64,000 nt of DNA from Methanococcoides orientis (GTDB lineage: Archaea; Halobacteriota; Methanosarcinia; Methanosarcinales; Methanosarcinaceae): assembly GCF_021184045.1 (NCBI RefSeq), contig NZ_CP073710.1, forward strand, positions 1,684,685 through 1,748,684, read 5' to 3'. Shown piece by piece: positions 43,461 to 52,301 of this stretch (its first letter is position 1; every line of letters starts with the position of its first letter). The notes beneath the pieces are model-generated. The model ran no database searches and was not told where the DNA came from. It saw only the letters and a program-made list of their open reading frames with translations. Position numbers and translations under genes: made by a program.

Positions 43461-44047
43461 ATTGGGATCACTCCGAAATAGTTAACAAATGCCATTGAGA
43501 GCATTGTTGCGATGAAGAAAGCCTGAGGGAGACCGCGAATAGAAGACGGAACACTAACAAGAGTGCTACGCTCCCTGATACCGGACATCATCAACATGAC
43601 AATAGTGTAACCAAGACCTGCTGCAACTCCGAACACAACACTCTGTATGAAAGAGTATTCGTTCAATACATTGAGCAACACAACACCAAGAACCGCACAG
43701 TTGGTTGTGATAAGCGGGAGGTAGATACCAAGTGAACGGTATAGTGAAGGAATGTTCTTCCTTACAACGAACTCCACAAGCTGTACAAGAGCTGCGATCA
43801 CCACAATGAAACTGATCAAACTAAGGAACTCAAGCTTTAACGGTATCAATACGTAAGAGAATATAAGATACGATACCGTTGCTGCCATTGCCATTACAAA
43901 AATAACAGCACCTGACATTCCTGCAGCACTCTTTGTATCCTTAGTAACACCCACGAATGAACACAGGCCAAGGAACTGGATGACGAGGAAGTTCTTTATG
44001 AACACACCATCCATGAAAATCTGGAAAAGACTTGCATCAGCTGCCAT
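43457..44047 (-). CDS. rnfA: Rnf complex membrane subunit RnfA
   Basis: A 196-residue membrane protein with six segments, homologous to RnfE/NqrD/NqrE. The half-helix motif QFLGLCSFVGVTKD and LITTNCAVLGVVLLNV with a membrane Cys are characteristic; in the family these cysteines ligate the membrane 2Fe-2S centre with RnfE. ATG 44047 lies 1 base after the rnfE stop, with GAGGTGG as Shine-Dalgarno. The GTG at 44056 is less likely. Confidence 0.94.
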   Translation of the reverse strand: MAADASLFQIFMDGVFIKNFLVIQFLGLCSFVGVTKDTKSAAGMSGAVIFVMAMAATVSYLIFSYVLIPLKLEFLSLISFIVVIAALVQLVEFVVRKNIPSLYRSLGIYLPLITTNCAVLGVVLLNVLNEYSFIQSVVFGVAAGLGYTIVMLMMSGIRERSTLVSVPSSIRGLPQAFFIATMLSMAFVNYFGVIPI

Positions 44048-44048
44048 T

Positions 44049-44660
44049 TTAGCCACCTCTTGCGAGCTTTTTTGCTCTTCTATAATTGACTATTGCCATC
44101 AAAACACCTATTGTAAGGAAAGCTCCTGGTGAAAGGATCATGTAAGTGATAGGGTTAATTGGGATCTGGATGACTTCCAGACCAAAGATCACTATCTGAC
44201 CGGTTCCGAGAAGTTCCCTGATACCTCCGATGAGCACAAGGACAAGAAGGAAACCAGTTGATATTCCCAGTGCATCAATGAACGAATAGAACATGTTGTT
44301 CTTATTAGCATATGCCTCCGCACGCCCGATGATGATACAGTTGACAACAATAAGGGGAATAAAAACACCCAGTGCCGCATACATCGGTGGGAAATAAGCC
44401 TTCATTACCATCTCTACGATCGAAACGAACGTTGCTATTATCAAAATAAATATTGGCAACCTCACAGAAGCAGGGATCTGCTTCCTCAGGCCGGAGACCA
44501 GCAGGTTGGAACAGATAAGTACGAAAGCCGTTCCGGCTGACATACCAATTGCATTTTCAATAGACGTGGTAACCGCCAATGTAGGACAAAGACCCAATAC
44601 CAAAGCAAATATAGGGTTATCTTTTGTAATTCCACGAATAAATTCACTTAAAGCATTCAT
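44049..44660 (-). CDS. rnfE: Rnf complex membrane subunit RnfE
   Basis: A 203-residue membrane protein, pseudo-symmetric to RnfA. ALVLGLCPTLAVTTSIENAI carries the conserved membrane Cys motif and FIPLIVVNCIIIGRAEAYA the second one. AGGTGAT directly abuts ATG 44663, so the adjoining ATG 44660 is the better start. It lies 11 bases after rnfG and is coupled to rnfA. Confidence 0.94.
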   Translation of the reverse strand: MNALSEFIRGITKDNPIFALVLGLCPTLAVTTSIENAIGMSAGTAFVLICSNLLVSGLRKQIPASVRLPIFILIIATFVSIVEMVMKAYFPPMYAALGVFIPLIVVNCIIIGRAEAYANKNNMFYSFIDALGISTGFLLVLVLIGGIRELLGTGQIVIFGLEVIQIPINPITYMILSPGAFLTIGVLMAIVNYRRAKKLARGG

Positions 44661-44671
44661 CATATCACCTA

Positions 44672-45244
44672 TTAAGCCTCTGCTCCCTGTATAACTTCAA
44701 CCTGGGCATTCAGGGCATCTACTACTGCCTGAGATGATATCGTGGCACCGGTAATTGAATCAATTGCACCACCAGACTTTGACAAACTCAGGTCTGCTAC
44801 TTTTACGTTTTTGAACTGATCCTTAAAAGCGGGTTCAGTTATCTTTGAACCTAATCCAGGAGTTTCTGTGTGGGACATGACACTCATACCACTCATCTCA
44901 TTGAATGAAGCATCAACACCACCGGCAATTTCCAATAGACCTTGTGCACCGGGATGTTGCCTGAAGAAAGCATACCCGATAAGATTTCCGGAACCGTCTT
45001 TAGCACGATAGTAAAGTATTTCCCGGTCGCCCTCATCATTAATGACCTCATCACCGTATACTGCCTCAAATTCTGCTGCCTGAGGCATTAGCTCAGCAAG
45101 TGTTGCAGTCCTTGCTTCTTCATAGTTCTTCTTTAATTGTTCACTTGTAGGCACATATGTTACAGCCAGAAGCGCTGAAGCGATCACTGATATCAGAACC
45201 AGCTTACCTATGATAACTACTACATCCTTGTTTGAATCAGTCAT
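44672..45244 (-). CDS. rnfG: Rnf complex subunit RnfG (covalent FMN)
   Basis: A 190-residue subunit with one N-terminal membrane helix (VVVIIGKLVLISVIASALLA) and an exported FMN-binding domain. DSITGATISSQAVVDAL holds the S/T-G-A-T site whose Thr carries phosphoester-linked FMN. GLGSKITEPAFKDQFKN is also conserved. FMN attachment needs ApbE, encoded at 49554. In Methanosarcina RnfG faces outside and exchanges electrons with MmcA. It overlaps rnfD by 8 bases. Confidence 0.95.
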   Translation of the reverse strand: MTDSNKDVVVIIGKLVLISVIASALLAVTYVPTSEQLKKNYEEARTATLAELMPQAAEFEAVYGDEVINDEGDREILYYRAKDGSGNLIGYAFFRQHPGAQGLLEIAGGVDASFNEMSGMSVMSHTETPGLGSKITEPAFKDQFKNVKVADLSLSKSGGAIDSITGATISSQAVVDALNAQVEVIQGAEA

Positions 45245-46166
45245 CTAATAACACCTCCAGACGGTCCTTGAAAGGAACCTTTGAAAGAATACTCTTGTAC
45301 TTGCGCTGCAAGAAAGTCTCTGAACCATAAGATCCTGGAAGTGTGTTGTTATCGATCAATGCTGAAACACAATTTGCAAGGAACAGACCATAGAAGGTCG
45401 CATCGACATAATTTGCAAAGTGACCATATATTACTACCAGAACACCACAAACGACCCCATAGATCACACGCCCGTTCTTTGTAACAGGTGAACTTGAAGT
45501 GTCCGTTGCCAGGAACAATACCCCAAACAGAACAACACCAAGAACAACGTATGATAAACTGTCTCCCAGAAGAACTGCGAGCAATACAGTGGTCACGAAG
45601 AAGGAAACTGGAATCCTCCATTCAACATAACGAAGTAATATTAGTATGCCACCTGCAAGCAACAATGCAAGTGGAGACACGCCTGCCATTACACCTGCAC
45701 CATGCTCAAGTACAAGATCTGATAAAGCCGTTGTCTGCGGATAAGATGCAGGGTTCATTAGTGACCACCATGCAAGACTCAGGAATACCCATGCAGCGAG
45801 TACAGGGTTGAACACATATGATCCGATACCACCAAACGCATGCTTGCCTATTCCGACCGCAAAGACAGAACCTATCATCGGGATCCAAACTGGAACTTCC
45901 GGTGGGACCACCATGGCGACCATTAGACCAATAAGAATGGCATGCCCATCTGCAATCGTTATCTTCTGGCCAAATGCTTTCTGTATTGCAACCTCTGTCA
46001 CAACTGCTGCCAGAATACCTGCAATGACCAATCCTATTGCAGGAAGGCCAAATAGATACACGGATAGCAGGACAACAGGTACAAGAGCAATAATCTTGGC
46101 CCACATGATCTTATTAAAAGTAATATCCTCTTTTTTATGAGGAGGAGCTGAAATCGTAAATGTCAT
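45237..46166 (-). CDS. rnfD: Rnf complex membrane subunit RnfD
   Basis: A 309-residue membrane protein with nine or ten segments, homologous to NqrB and thought to carry FMN and the ion path. VGIGKHAFGGIGSYVFNPVL is the family motif and LATDTSSSPVTKNGRVIYGV includes the flavin-attachment region near the C-terminus. The start is ATG 46166, 1 base past the rnfC stop; GGTGGAGGCG lies just upstream. Confidence 0.94.
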   Translation of the reverse strand: MTFTISAPPHKKEDITFNKIMWAKIIALVPVVLLSVYLFGLPAIGLVIAGILAAVVTEVAIQKAFGQKITIADGHAILIGLMVAMVVPPEVPVWIPMIGSVFAVGIGKHAFGGIGSYVFNPVLAAWVFLSLAWWSLMNPASYPQTTALSDLVLEHGAGVMAGVSPLALLLAGGILILLRYVEWRIPVSFFVTTVLLAVLLGDSLSYVVLGVVLFGVLFLATDTSSSPVTKNGRVIYGVVCGVLVVIYGHFANYVDATFYGLFLANCVSALIDNNTLPGSYGSETFLQRKYKSILSKVPFKDRLEVLLDD

Positions 46167-46167
46167 C

Positions 46168-47526
46168 TTATTCGCCTCCACCGCAGCCACACCCTAACTT
46201 AAGGTTAGTAGATGATTCTTTTGGAGCAAAGTCTTCATACGCCTTTTCGATAGAATTCTTTGCATATTTTATAAGCTGAAGAACATGTATCTTTGAAGGG
46301 CATACAGCTGCACATCTGCCACATTCAACACAATTCATAATATGCATCTGACGACATTCATCAAAACGTCCCTGGTCAGATAGTGCTGCGATCCTGCTAG
46401 GTATGAGGTTCACAGGACATACATCAACACATCTTGCGCAGTGAGTACAATCTACGAATTCACCCCTCACCACATCATCGGCTGACTGGACAAATATGGA
46501 TGTCGTTGTCTTGCTAACAGGTACTTCATCAGTATACTGTGCTACACCTGTGATCGAACCATTTGCGATCAGTTTACCAGGTTCACCAATGTAGCCACCA
46601 CATGCATCAATTACATCTTTGAAAGTGGTGCCGATCCTTACAAGGATCTTCTGTGGATTCTTCACCTTTCCAGAAACTGAAACCACGGTTTCGATATATG
46701 GTTTTCCGGCATTCACTGCATCATAAAGTGCTTTTGCAGATTTTACACTGCATATAGCAATACCGACATCAGTAGGATCACAACCAAAAGAAACTTTCCT
46801 ACCCGTTACATTATAAGTGAAAAGATCAAGGATCTTCTTTCCATATATGTGGTCCTGTGATGCGACCACAATATCCGAAGACATCTCTTTAAAGTAATAT
46901 TTGATCTTCCTCTTGCCGATAAGCGGAGCAACAGTAATGTTCTTTCCATCGAATTTCAATCCGTTAAAAGCACTGATGGATTCAAGATCATCATTCCTGA
47001 GGACGATCGCACCTTTTGAAGCTCCTGCAGCCTTCATCAGTAATTTCAATGCATCAAGCATCTGTGATGAATACTGTGAAGGAGTGTCGTAGTGTCCGCC
47101 GATCCATTCTGAAGACGTAGCATTTACCAGGACGAGATCTATCTTCTTACCTTCAGGTTTCAGGACCATATGTGTCGGGCATCCATAATGCTCAACAATA
47201 CCAGCGTCCTTTATCAGATCTGCAAGTTCAGAAGCCTGAACATCCTTTGACTTAAGATCAGCACATTCTGCTTCTTCAGATGGCTGGATCACAACACTGT
47301 TCACCTTGTTACCGTTGGGGTGGGGAGCTTCCTCGATGGAAATAACTTCCCCAGATACACTTGAATGAACAGATGCGGAATTATATGCTCCGCATTCACC
47401 TATCTTCTGCCCTTCACAAACCATATCCCCTTTCTTCACAAGTGGTTCACATGCTGTACCATCATGCTGCTTTAAAGGAATAATGACCTTCTCAGGCATA
47501 TTTTTCATAATATTGACCTTTGTCAC
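46168..47526 (-). CDS. rnfC: Rnf complex subunit RnfC
   Basis: A 452-residue peripheral subunit. It has an N-terminal barrel-sandwich domain (PEKVIIPLKQHDGTACEPLV), a Rossmann-like middle, an SLBB-like segment and two 4Fe-4S motifs, CTHCARCVDVCPVNL and CVECGRCAAVCPS. In bacterial Rnf this subunit oxidises or reduces NADH; in methanogens that do not use NADH its role differs. The start is GTG 47526, 9 bases after AAGGAG; the open frame upstream overlaps mmcA and is not real. The C-terminus is Cys/Gly-rich (KLGCGCGGGE). Confidence 0.95.
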   Translation of the reverse strand: MTKVNIMKNMPEKVIIPLKQHDGTACEPLVKKGDMVCEGQKIGECGAYNSASVHSSVSGEVISIEEAPHPNGNKVNSVVIQPSEEAECADLKSKDVQASELADLIKDAGIVEHYGCPTHMVLKPEGKKIDLVLVNATSSEWIGGHYDTPSQYSSQMLDALKLLMKAAGASKGAIVLRNDDLESISAFNGLKFDGKNITVAPLIGKRKIKYYFKEMSSDIVVASQDHIYGKKILDLFTYNVTGRKVSFGCDPTDVGIAICSVKSAKALYDAVNAGKPYIETVVSVSGKVKNPQKILVRIGTTFKDVIDACGGYIGEPGKLIANGSITGVAQYTDEVPVSKTTTSIFVQSADDVVRGEFVDCTHCARCVDVCPVNLIPSRIAALSDQGRFDECRQMHIMNCVECGRCAAVCPSKIHVLQLIKYAKNSIEKAYEDFAPKESSTNLKLGCGCGGGE

Positions 47527-47539
47527 AAACACCAACTCC

Positions 47540-49015
47540 TTAGAACGCAGGCTCCCTTTCAACTTCAGGAGGTTTTGCTCCTGGTATGGTCGCATCGATC
47601 GTCTTTAATGTGAAATCTGTCGGAGGATCCGTCTGTGCAGGATCGGAATCATAGCCGATCAGCTCCCAGTCAATTGCTGTAGCAGTTGAACCATGGCAAT
47701 CAGCACATTCTAATGGATCTGCCATTCCTACCTCTGAGCCTGCGATGTTGTGGCTCAACCTGTAGTGAAGATCAACGGTCCTGAGCACAGCATTCGGATA
47801 ATCAGCTTCACCATCAGCATCACCGTCATAATTCCTCATCTCATCGACTGTCACCATACCATCCTGATCTGCATCAGCAGCTTCCACATATGCTACAGCT
47901 ATCGGGTCACCGATCTCCTTGCTTGTGTCAGGTGACTCTGCAACCTCAGGATTCACACCCTCATCCCACCAGATACCGGTTACGATATTGAAAGGTGCAA
48001 GTTTCACATCAGCATCATCCTTCCCATCAGGAATGTTCAGTTCATCCTCACCGACGCCATTGGACCATGCAAGCACAGGAATTATTGTTTCCGTCTTGAA
48101 GGAATCAACACGTTCACCGTTCGACCAGTCAAATGACTCAAGTGTCGTTCCACCTGGAAGTTCTCCTCCCGGAAGTGCAGGAATATGACAGGACTCACAC
48201 TCTACGGTCTCAAGGTGAGCATCAGCGATAGGTCCATGTGAGATACCTGCATGACAATCTGCATCATCACAGCTGCGAGTCTCAGCTTCCAATTCATGGA
48301 TATTTTCAACATCCGCCTTTACCAGAAGGCTTGAATGTGAAATCTCATGACATTCAGCACATTCTACCTCAGCATGTACGTCAAATTCCTCATAATCAGG
48401 TGCAGACCACATTACTGCTGTAGTAGGGATATTTGCCTCATGGCAATTCTCCGCACATGATTCTTTTGCAGGAGCACCATTGACGGTGTCGTGGAACAAC
48501 AATAACAGTGGAAGTGGAGTAACAGCATTTGAGAAATAGGTGAACTTTCTGATATTATCTTTCTGCACTGCGGTATTTGCATCCACCATAGCTGCTGCAT
48601 TTGCATTTTCAAAGTCCCCTTCAGCGAACTTCATAGCACGTGCTTCAAAATCATACATACCATACTGTTCATGGCAGACCATGCAGTCCACATCTACGCC
48701 ATACTCTTCCAGTGCCCCACCGCCAGGATGATAAGCACCATAGCGCTCGACCCATTCGTCTTCGCCCTCTACCTCAATATCAAAGTTTGTCAGTGGATCC
48801 CATTCATCGATATCTCTTTGAATATGGGTGTTGGTCTCCACATGATCCGATACCGTGAAGTGACAACCTCCACAACTTGAGTCCGACCATTCTCCTTCAG
48901 TCATATAGTGATGAGCGATCGCTTCATTGCCACTATAACCCATGCTTGCGAAAACGCCTGCAAATGCGAAGATGAAAATGGCGGCTGCCAATAGTATTAC
49001 CTCTAATTTTGCCAT
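47540..49015 (-). CDS. mmcA: MmcA, multihaem cytochrome c of the Rnf operon
   Basis: A 491-residue secreted or membrane-anchored cytochrome with an N-terminal hydrophobic helix (VILLAAAIFIFAFAGVFA). Seven haem sites are seen: CGGCH (48), CMVCH (111), CAENCH (187, CX3CH), CAECH (219), CDDADCH (249, CX4CH), CESCH (273) and CADCH (437). Between the sixth and seventh lies a perfect EF-hand loop (D381-x-D383-x-D385-G ... D391-E392). MmcA connects membrane electron flow to Rnf and can pass electrons to outside acceptors in Methanosarcina. It lies 13 bases before rnfC. Confidence 0.95.
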   Translation of the reverse strand: MAKLEVILLAAAIFIFAFAGVFASMGYSGNEAIAHHYMTEGEWSDSSCGGCHFTVSDHVETNTHIQRDIDEWDPLTNFDIEVEGEDEWVERYGAYHPGGGALEEYGVDVDCMVCHEQYGMYDFEARAMKFAEGDFENANAAAMVDANTAVQKDNIRKFTYFSNAVTPLPLLLLFHDTVNGAPAKESCAENCHEANIPTTAVMWSAPDYEEFDVHAEVECAECHEISHSSLLVKADVENIHELEAETRSCDDADCHAGISHGPIADAHLETVECESCHIPALPGGELPGGTTLESFDWSNGERVDSFKTETIIPVLAWSNGVGEDELNIPDGKDDADVKLAPFNIVTGIWWDEGVNPEVAESPDTSKEIGDPIAVAYVEAADADQDGMVTVDEMRNYDGDADGEADYPNAVLRTVDLHYRLSHNIAGSEVGMADPLECADCHGSTATAIDWELIGYDSDPAQTDPPTDFTLKTIDATIPGAKPPEVEREPAF

Positions 49016-49026
49016 ATTATCCCCTC

Positions 49027-49428
49027 TTAATCCTCTGCCACGTCCTCCAATTCCTTGAGGACAACACCGATAATCGTAGTCAGATGCTGCTCTTCCAGAA
49101 CAGTCATATCATCAGAAACGTATTTGTGCAGCTCAAAGCTCTTGGGGATCTCTCTTACATTAAAATCAAAGACCTTATCCAAAATACCTTTCTTTGGCGT
49201 TATGCCTAAAAAGTTTACATCAAGACGATTTCCAACCTTGTGTGCCTTCACTTCTACCTTGTCCAATGGAGAACCGGACTTCACGTAGATCATGTGATGA
49301 TCGCCACCAAAGTGTTTTTCGATCCCCTTCCAACCATATTCTTCTATGATCTGATGAATTGCAACAGCGAGATACTTGTCTTTACCAGTATTCCCACCCG
49401 ATGCAACTCCTGCACTAGAATTACTCAT
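49027..49428 (-). CDS. 133-residue protein at the head of the mmcA-rnf operon, function unknown
   Basis: A soluble protein starting MSNSSAGVASGGNTGKDKYL at ATG 49428; ATG 49446 is an alternative. The rest (VAIHQIIEEYGWKGIEKHFG; HMIYVKSGSPLDKVEVKAHK; VGNRLDVNFLGITPKKGILD; LTTIIGVVLKELEDVA) alternates helices and strands and has no Cys beyond the extreme alternative N-terminus, no haem site and no export signal. It lies 11 bases before mmcA, so it is the first gene of the operon. I do not recognise it; a regulator, chaperone or assembly factor are all possible. Confidence 0.75.
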   Translation of the reverse strand: MSNSSAGVASGGNTGKDKYLAVAIHQIIEEYGWKGIEKHFGGDHHMIYVKSGSPLDKVEVKAHKVGNRLDVNFLGITPKKGILDKVFDFNVREIPKSFELHKYVSDDMTVLEEQHLTTIIGVVLKELEDVAED

Positions 49429-49553
49429 ACAAACACATCCTATCATGAATAATAATTAACATCTGTCGATTAATATAATTGCCAGAATCATTGATTGCGA
49501 ATATTTATAGGTTTCGAAATAAGCTTAATATTAAGCATATCTATCCCTACAGC

Positions 49554-50582
49554 ATGGACAAAAAAACAGTTCTATTGCTAGTATTAATCGTTATAGTTTC
49601 CATTTCATTCACAGTATTATATGAGGGGCAGGAGAACAGTTTACCCATTGAAAATAAAATATTTTATACTGACTCCCGCAGTATAATGGACACAACAGTT
49701 ACAATCGCCATCTACGATCTTAATGAAGAACATGCGGTACAGACTATTGACAAAGCTTTTGTAAGAGTTGGCGATGTCGATGACGTAATGAGCAGTTACA
49801 AAAACGATAGCCAGACAAGTATCCTGAATGAAAGATCAAGACTTGAAGGCGCCTCATCAGACCTAATTTATGTTATTGAACGGTCCATGTATTATTCTAC
49901 TATAAGCAACGGTGCATTTGACATAACAATAATGCCAGTACTTGACCTCTGGGCAAGCAAGTTCAGTCCCGGCGGAACATACCAGCCACCTACCCAGGAA
50001 GAAATTAATACCACTCTCGAGCTTATTGATTACAGAATGATAAACATCGAGGATGGAAATATCTCCATGGAACCAGGCATGAAGATCGCCCTTGGAGGAA
50101 TAGCAAAAGGATATGCTGTTGACCAGGCCATAGAAACGTTAACATCACAAGGCATAACAAGCTGTTTTGTTGATGCCGGTGGAGACGGACGATACATTGG
50201 CACAAAGCCCGATGGAACTATGTGGACAGTAGGACTCCAGAACCCCGACAAACAGGGAGATTTCATCACAGTAATGCAGCTTGAAGATCTGGCTGTTGCA
50301 ACAAGTGGTAACTACGAGCGTTACTTCAGTGATGCTGCAAAGGTATCCCATATATCCGATCCAAGAACCGGATACTCAGTTAACGAATTGATCAGCGCAA
50401 CCGTCATTGCAGAAACAGCCATGGATGCCGATGCCCTGGCAACCACTGCGTTCGTACTTGGAGAAGATGAAGGAATGGAGCTCATCGAAACCCTTGAAGG
50501 AGTCGAATGCCTGATAATCACGTCAGATAAAAGGATACTTCGATCAACTGGCTTTGCAGAATATGAAACAACACTGGAATAA
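49554..50582 (+). CDS. apbE: FAD:protein FMN transferase ApbE
   Basis: A 342-residue exported flavin transferase. It has one N-terminal membrane helix (VLLLVLIVIVSISFTVLYEG), then YTDSRSIMDTTVTIAIYD, FVDAGGDGRYIGTKPDG, and the metal/FAD motif ATVIAETAMDADALATTAFV. It attaches FMN from FAD to Thr of RnfG and RnfD-like subunits. It is divergent from the rnf operon with about 125 bases between, so both may share regulation. A long hairpin follows its stop. Confidence 0.95.
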   Translation: MDKKTVLLLVLIVIVSISFTVLYEGQENSLPIENKIFYTDSRSIMDTTVTIAIYDLNEEHAVQTIDKAFVRVGDVDDVMSSYKNDSQTSILNERSRLEGASSDLIYVIERSMYYSTISNGAFDITIMPVLDLWASKFSPGGTYQPPTQEEINTTLELIDYRMINIEDGNISMEPGMKIALGGIAKGYAVDQAIETLTSQGITSCFVDAGGDGRYIGTKPDGTMWTVGLQNPDKQGDFITVMQLEDLAVATSGNYERYFSDAAKVSHISDPRTGYSVNELISATVIAETAMDADALATTAFVLGEDEGMELIETLEGVECLIITSDKRILRSTGFAEYETTLE

Positions 50583-50598
50583 TTGAAAAATCAGGAAG

Positions 50599-50634
50599 TA
50601 ACAGGAACAGTGGCCAAACGCCACATTCCTGTTA
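50599..50634. terminator. Long hairpin between convergent apbE and thpR
   Basis: TAACAGGAA and TTCCTGTTA form a perfect 9-base outer stem and GTGGC/GCCAC an inner stem, around a 5-base loop. ATCATTAATATCAG follows rightward. It can act as a terminator for apbE and perhaps for thpR. Confidence 0.65.
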
Positions 50635-50718
50635 TCATTAATATCAGATCAAATTCGATCAAATTATAGCATATTTTGCCATAGCTATATTATTACTCTA
50701 GCATTATCATTACTAGTA

Positions 50719-51264
50719 TTACCCTAACATGACCTCATGAAGTGTCTCATATATAGGACCTTGTGGCGTCAGAGTACTTTTCTTTAGACTTATCCTGTCA
50801 ACTACCATCTTGCCAACTTCTATATCATCAAGCTCATCAAGTAATCCCAGAAATTCATCCATCTGCCCTGCAGGCATAAATTTCACCCTTGCAAGAGTGG
50901 CATGTGCGGTGAACTTCTTCTTATCCTTCTTGAACCTGAACTTTGAAAGCTTTGATTCCACCTCATCATGGAGAAGCTCAAAGTTCCCCTCTGCACCCAA
51001 CCAAACAACCCTTGGAGCTTTAGGCTTTGGGAAAACCCCAACACCACCGATAAGGGCACCAAAAGGTTTGCATTCAATAGACTCCAGAGCTTCTGCAACC
51101 TCCGGGATCATTGATTCCTTTACCTCACCAATGAACTTCATGGTAATATGTACAAGATCAGGGTCGACCAATTTCAACTTAAGCCCGGAAAAACGTGTTT
51201 GTATGACCCGGACCTCATCACGGAACTCCTCTGGCAGATCAACTGCAACAAATATTCTGGCCAT
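50719..51264 (-). CDS. thpR: RNA 2',3'-cyclic phosphodiesterase (LigT/ThpR family)
   Basis: A 181-residue 2H phosphoesterase. The two catalytic motifs are HITMKFIGE and HATLARVKF (HxTx), with MARIFVAVDLPEEFRDEVRV at the N-terminus and GGVGVFPKPKAPRVVWLG between them. It opens 2',3'-cyclic phosphates, and family members can also ligate tRNA halves in vitro. ATG 51264 is the correct start; the ~135 open codons upstream lie antisense to dacZ and are not coding. Confidence 0.93.
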   Translation of the reverse strand: MARIFVAVDLPEEFRDEVRVIQTRFSGLKLKLVDPDLVHITMKFIGEVKESMIPEVAEALESIECKPFGALIGGVGVFPKPKAPRVVWLGAEGNFELLHDEVESKLSKFRFKKDKKKFTAHATLARVKFMPAGQMDEFLGLLDELDDIEVGKMVVDRISLKKSTLTPQGPIYETLHEVMLG

Positions 51265-51387
51265 ATAAACAAAATAGACGATATGCCTGTTAAATAGTGC
51301 CGTTGAACACAGGTGGAAATGTTTTATAGATAATATATATAATCGATAATTGCCATAATTAATAATACAGAATATCTGAGGGAATGG

Positions 51388-52281
51388 ATGGATACTATCA
51401 ACACACCAAACATACTGGCAGGACATGCAGTTCAGATCGCTAAAGAACTGGGAGCTCCAGCCATAATAGTATCCGGAGATATTGATCTTGAGAATATTGA
51501 AACAGAGATTCCCATTTATTATGTGACCCGACGCCAGAAAAGCATAATTGATAACCTGATCTCGGACACCACTGATGAAGGCGAAAAGCTGAAAAAGATC
51601 ATTGAGCCCATTAACAGGGAAACTTCCGGAAATGTCCGCTATATAGAAGAAGCAGCTGCTATCGAACATATAATCGGCGAACTAGAGGAAGGTACTATCG
51701 TCGGAGTTATCCAGACAAAGGAATCCAGCGCAATAGTCATCCACGAGATATCACAAAGCCCCCTTATCAGAACACTTCAGGAATGTGAAGAAAGAATAGA
51801 ACCTGAGGTCATGCGTGCAGCACTCACCATAGCATTTGACATTGCTGCAAGCGGAAGAGAAGGACACAAAATAGGAACCGCTTTTATCCTGGGCGATACT
51901 GAAGAGGTCATGCAGCGTTCCCATCAAATGATACTAAACCCTTATGCAGGCCATAAGGACGAACATCGGAACATACTGGACAGGATGAACTGGGAATCGG
52001 TCAAGGAATTTGCCCTTCTTGACGGCATTTTTGTGATATCAGAGGAAGGCATAGTCAATGCTGCAGGCAGATATCTCGATGTTGATGCAAAGGACATCGG
52101 TATTGAGAAGGGACTTGGGGGAAGACATGTATCAGCAGCCGCGATCACAAGGGACACTTTTGCAATAGCTGTGACAATATCCGAATCCGGAGGAACTGTC
52201 AGGGTATATATGGATGGAAAGGAGCTGCTTTGCCTTGATTACATCGAAAGACCTGCATTACGCGGCAAATCACAGTATTGA
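51388..52281 (+). CDS. dacZ: Archaeal diadenylate cyclase DacZ
   Basis: A 297-residue c-di-AMP synthase. The N-terminal ~130 residues are the archaeal-specific pyruvate-kinase-like domain (AVQIAKELGAPAIIVSGDID). The C-terminal DAC/DisA_N domain has FALLDGIFVISEEGIVNAAG (the DGA-type motif) and GLGGRHVSAAAITRDTFAIA (the RHR-type motif, here RHVSAA). c-di-AMP controls potassium and osmolyte balance in archaea studied so far. It is divergent from thpR and converges on pelota with 20 bases between. Confidence 0.92.
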   Translation: MDTINTPNILAGHAVQIAKELGAPAIIVSGDIDLENIETEIPIYYVTRRQKSIIDNLISDTTDEGEKLKKIIEPINRETSGNVRYIEEAAAIEHIIGELEEGTIVGVIQTKESSAIVIHEISQSPLIRTLQECEERIEPEVMRAALTIAFDIAASGREGHKIGTAFILGDTEEVMQRSHQMILNPYAGHKDEHRNILDRMNWESVKEFALLDGIFVISEEGIVNAAGRYLDVDAKDIGIEKGLGGRHVSAAAITRDTFAIAVTISESGGTVRVYMDGKELLCLDYIERPALRGKSQY

Positions 52282-52301
52282 GGACCTACCTTGATCGCAT
52301 C

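Noticed and set aside
51265-51669. N-terminal extension of thpR
   Set aside because: The family start is MARIFVAVDL at 51264, and the extension lies antisense to dacZ.
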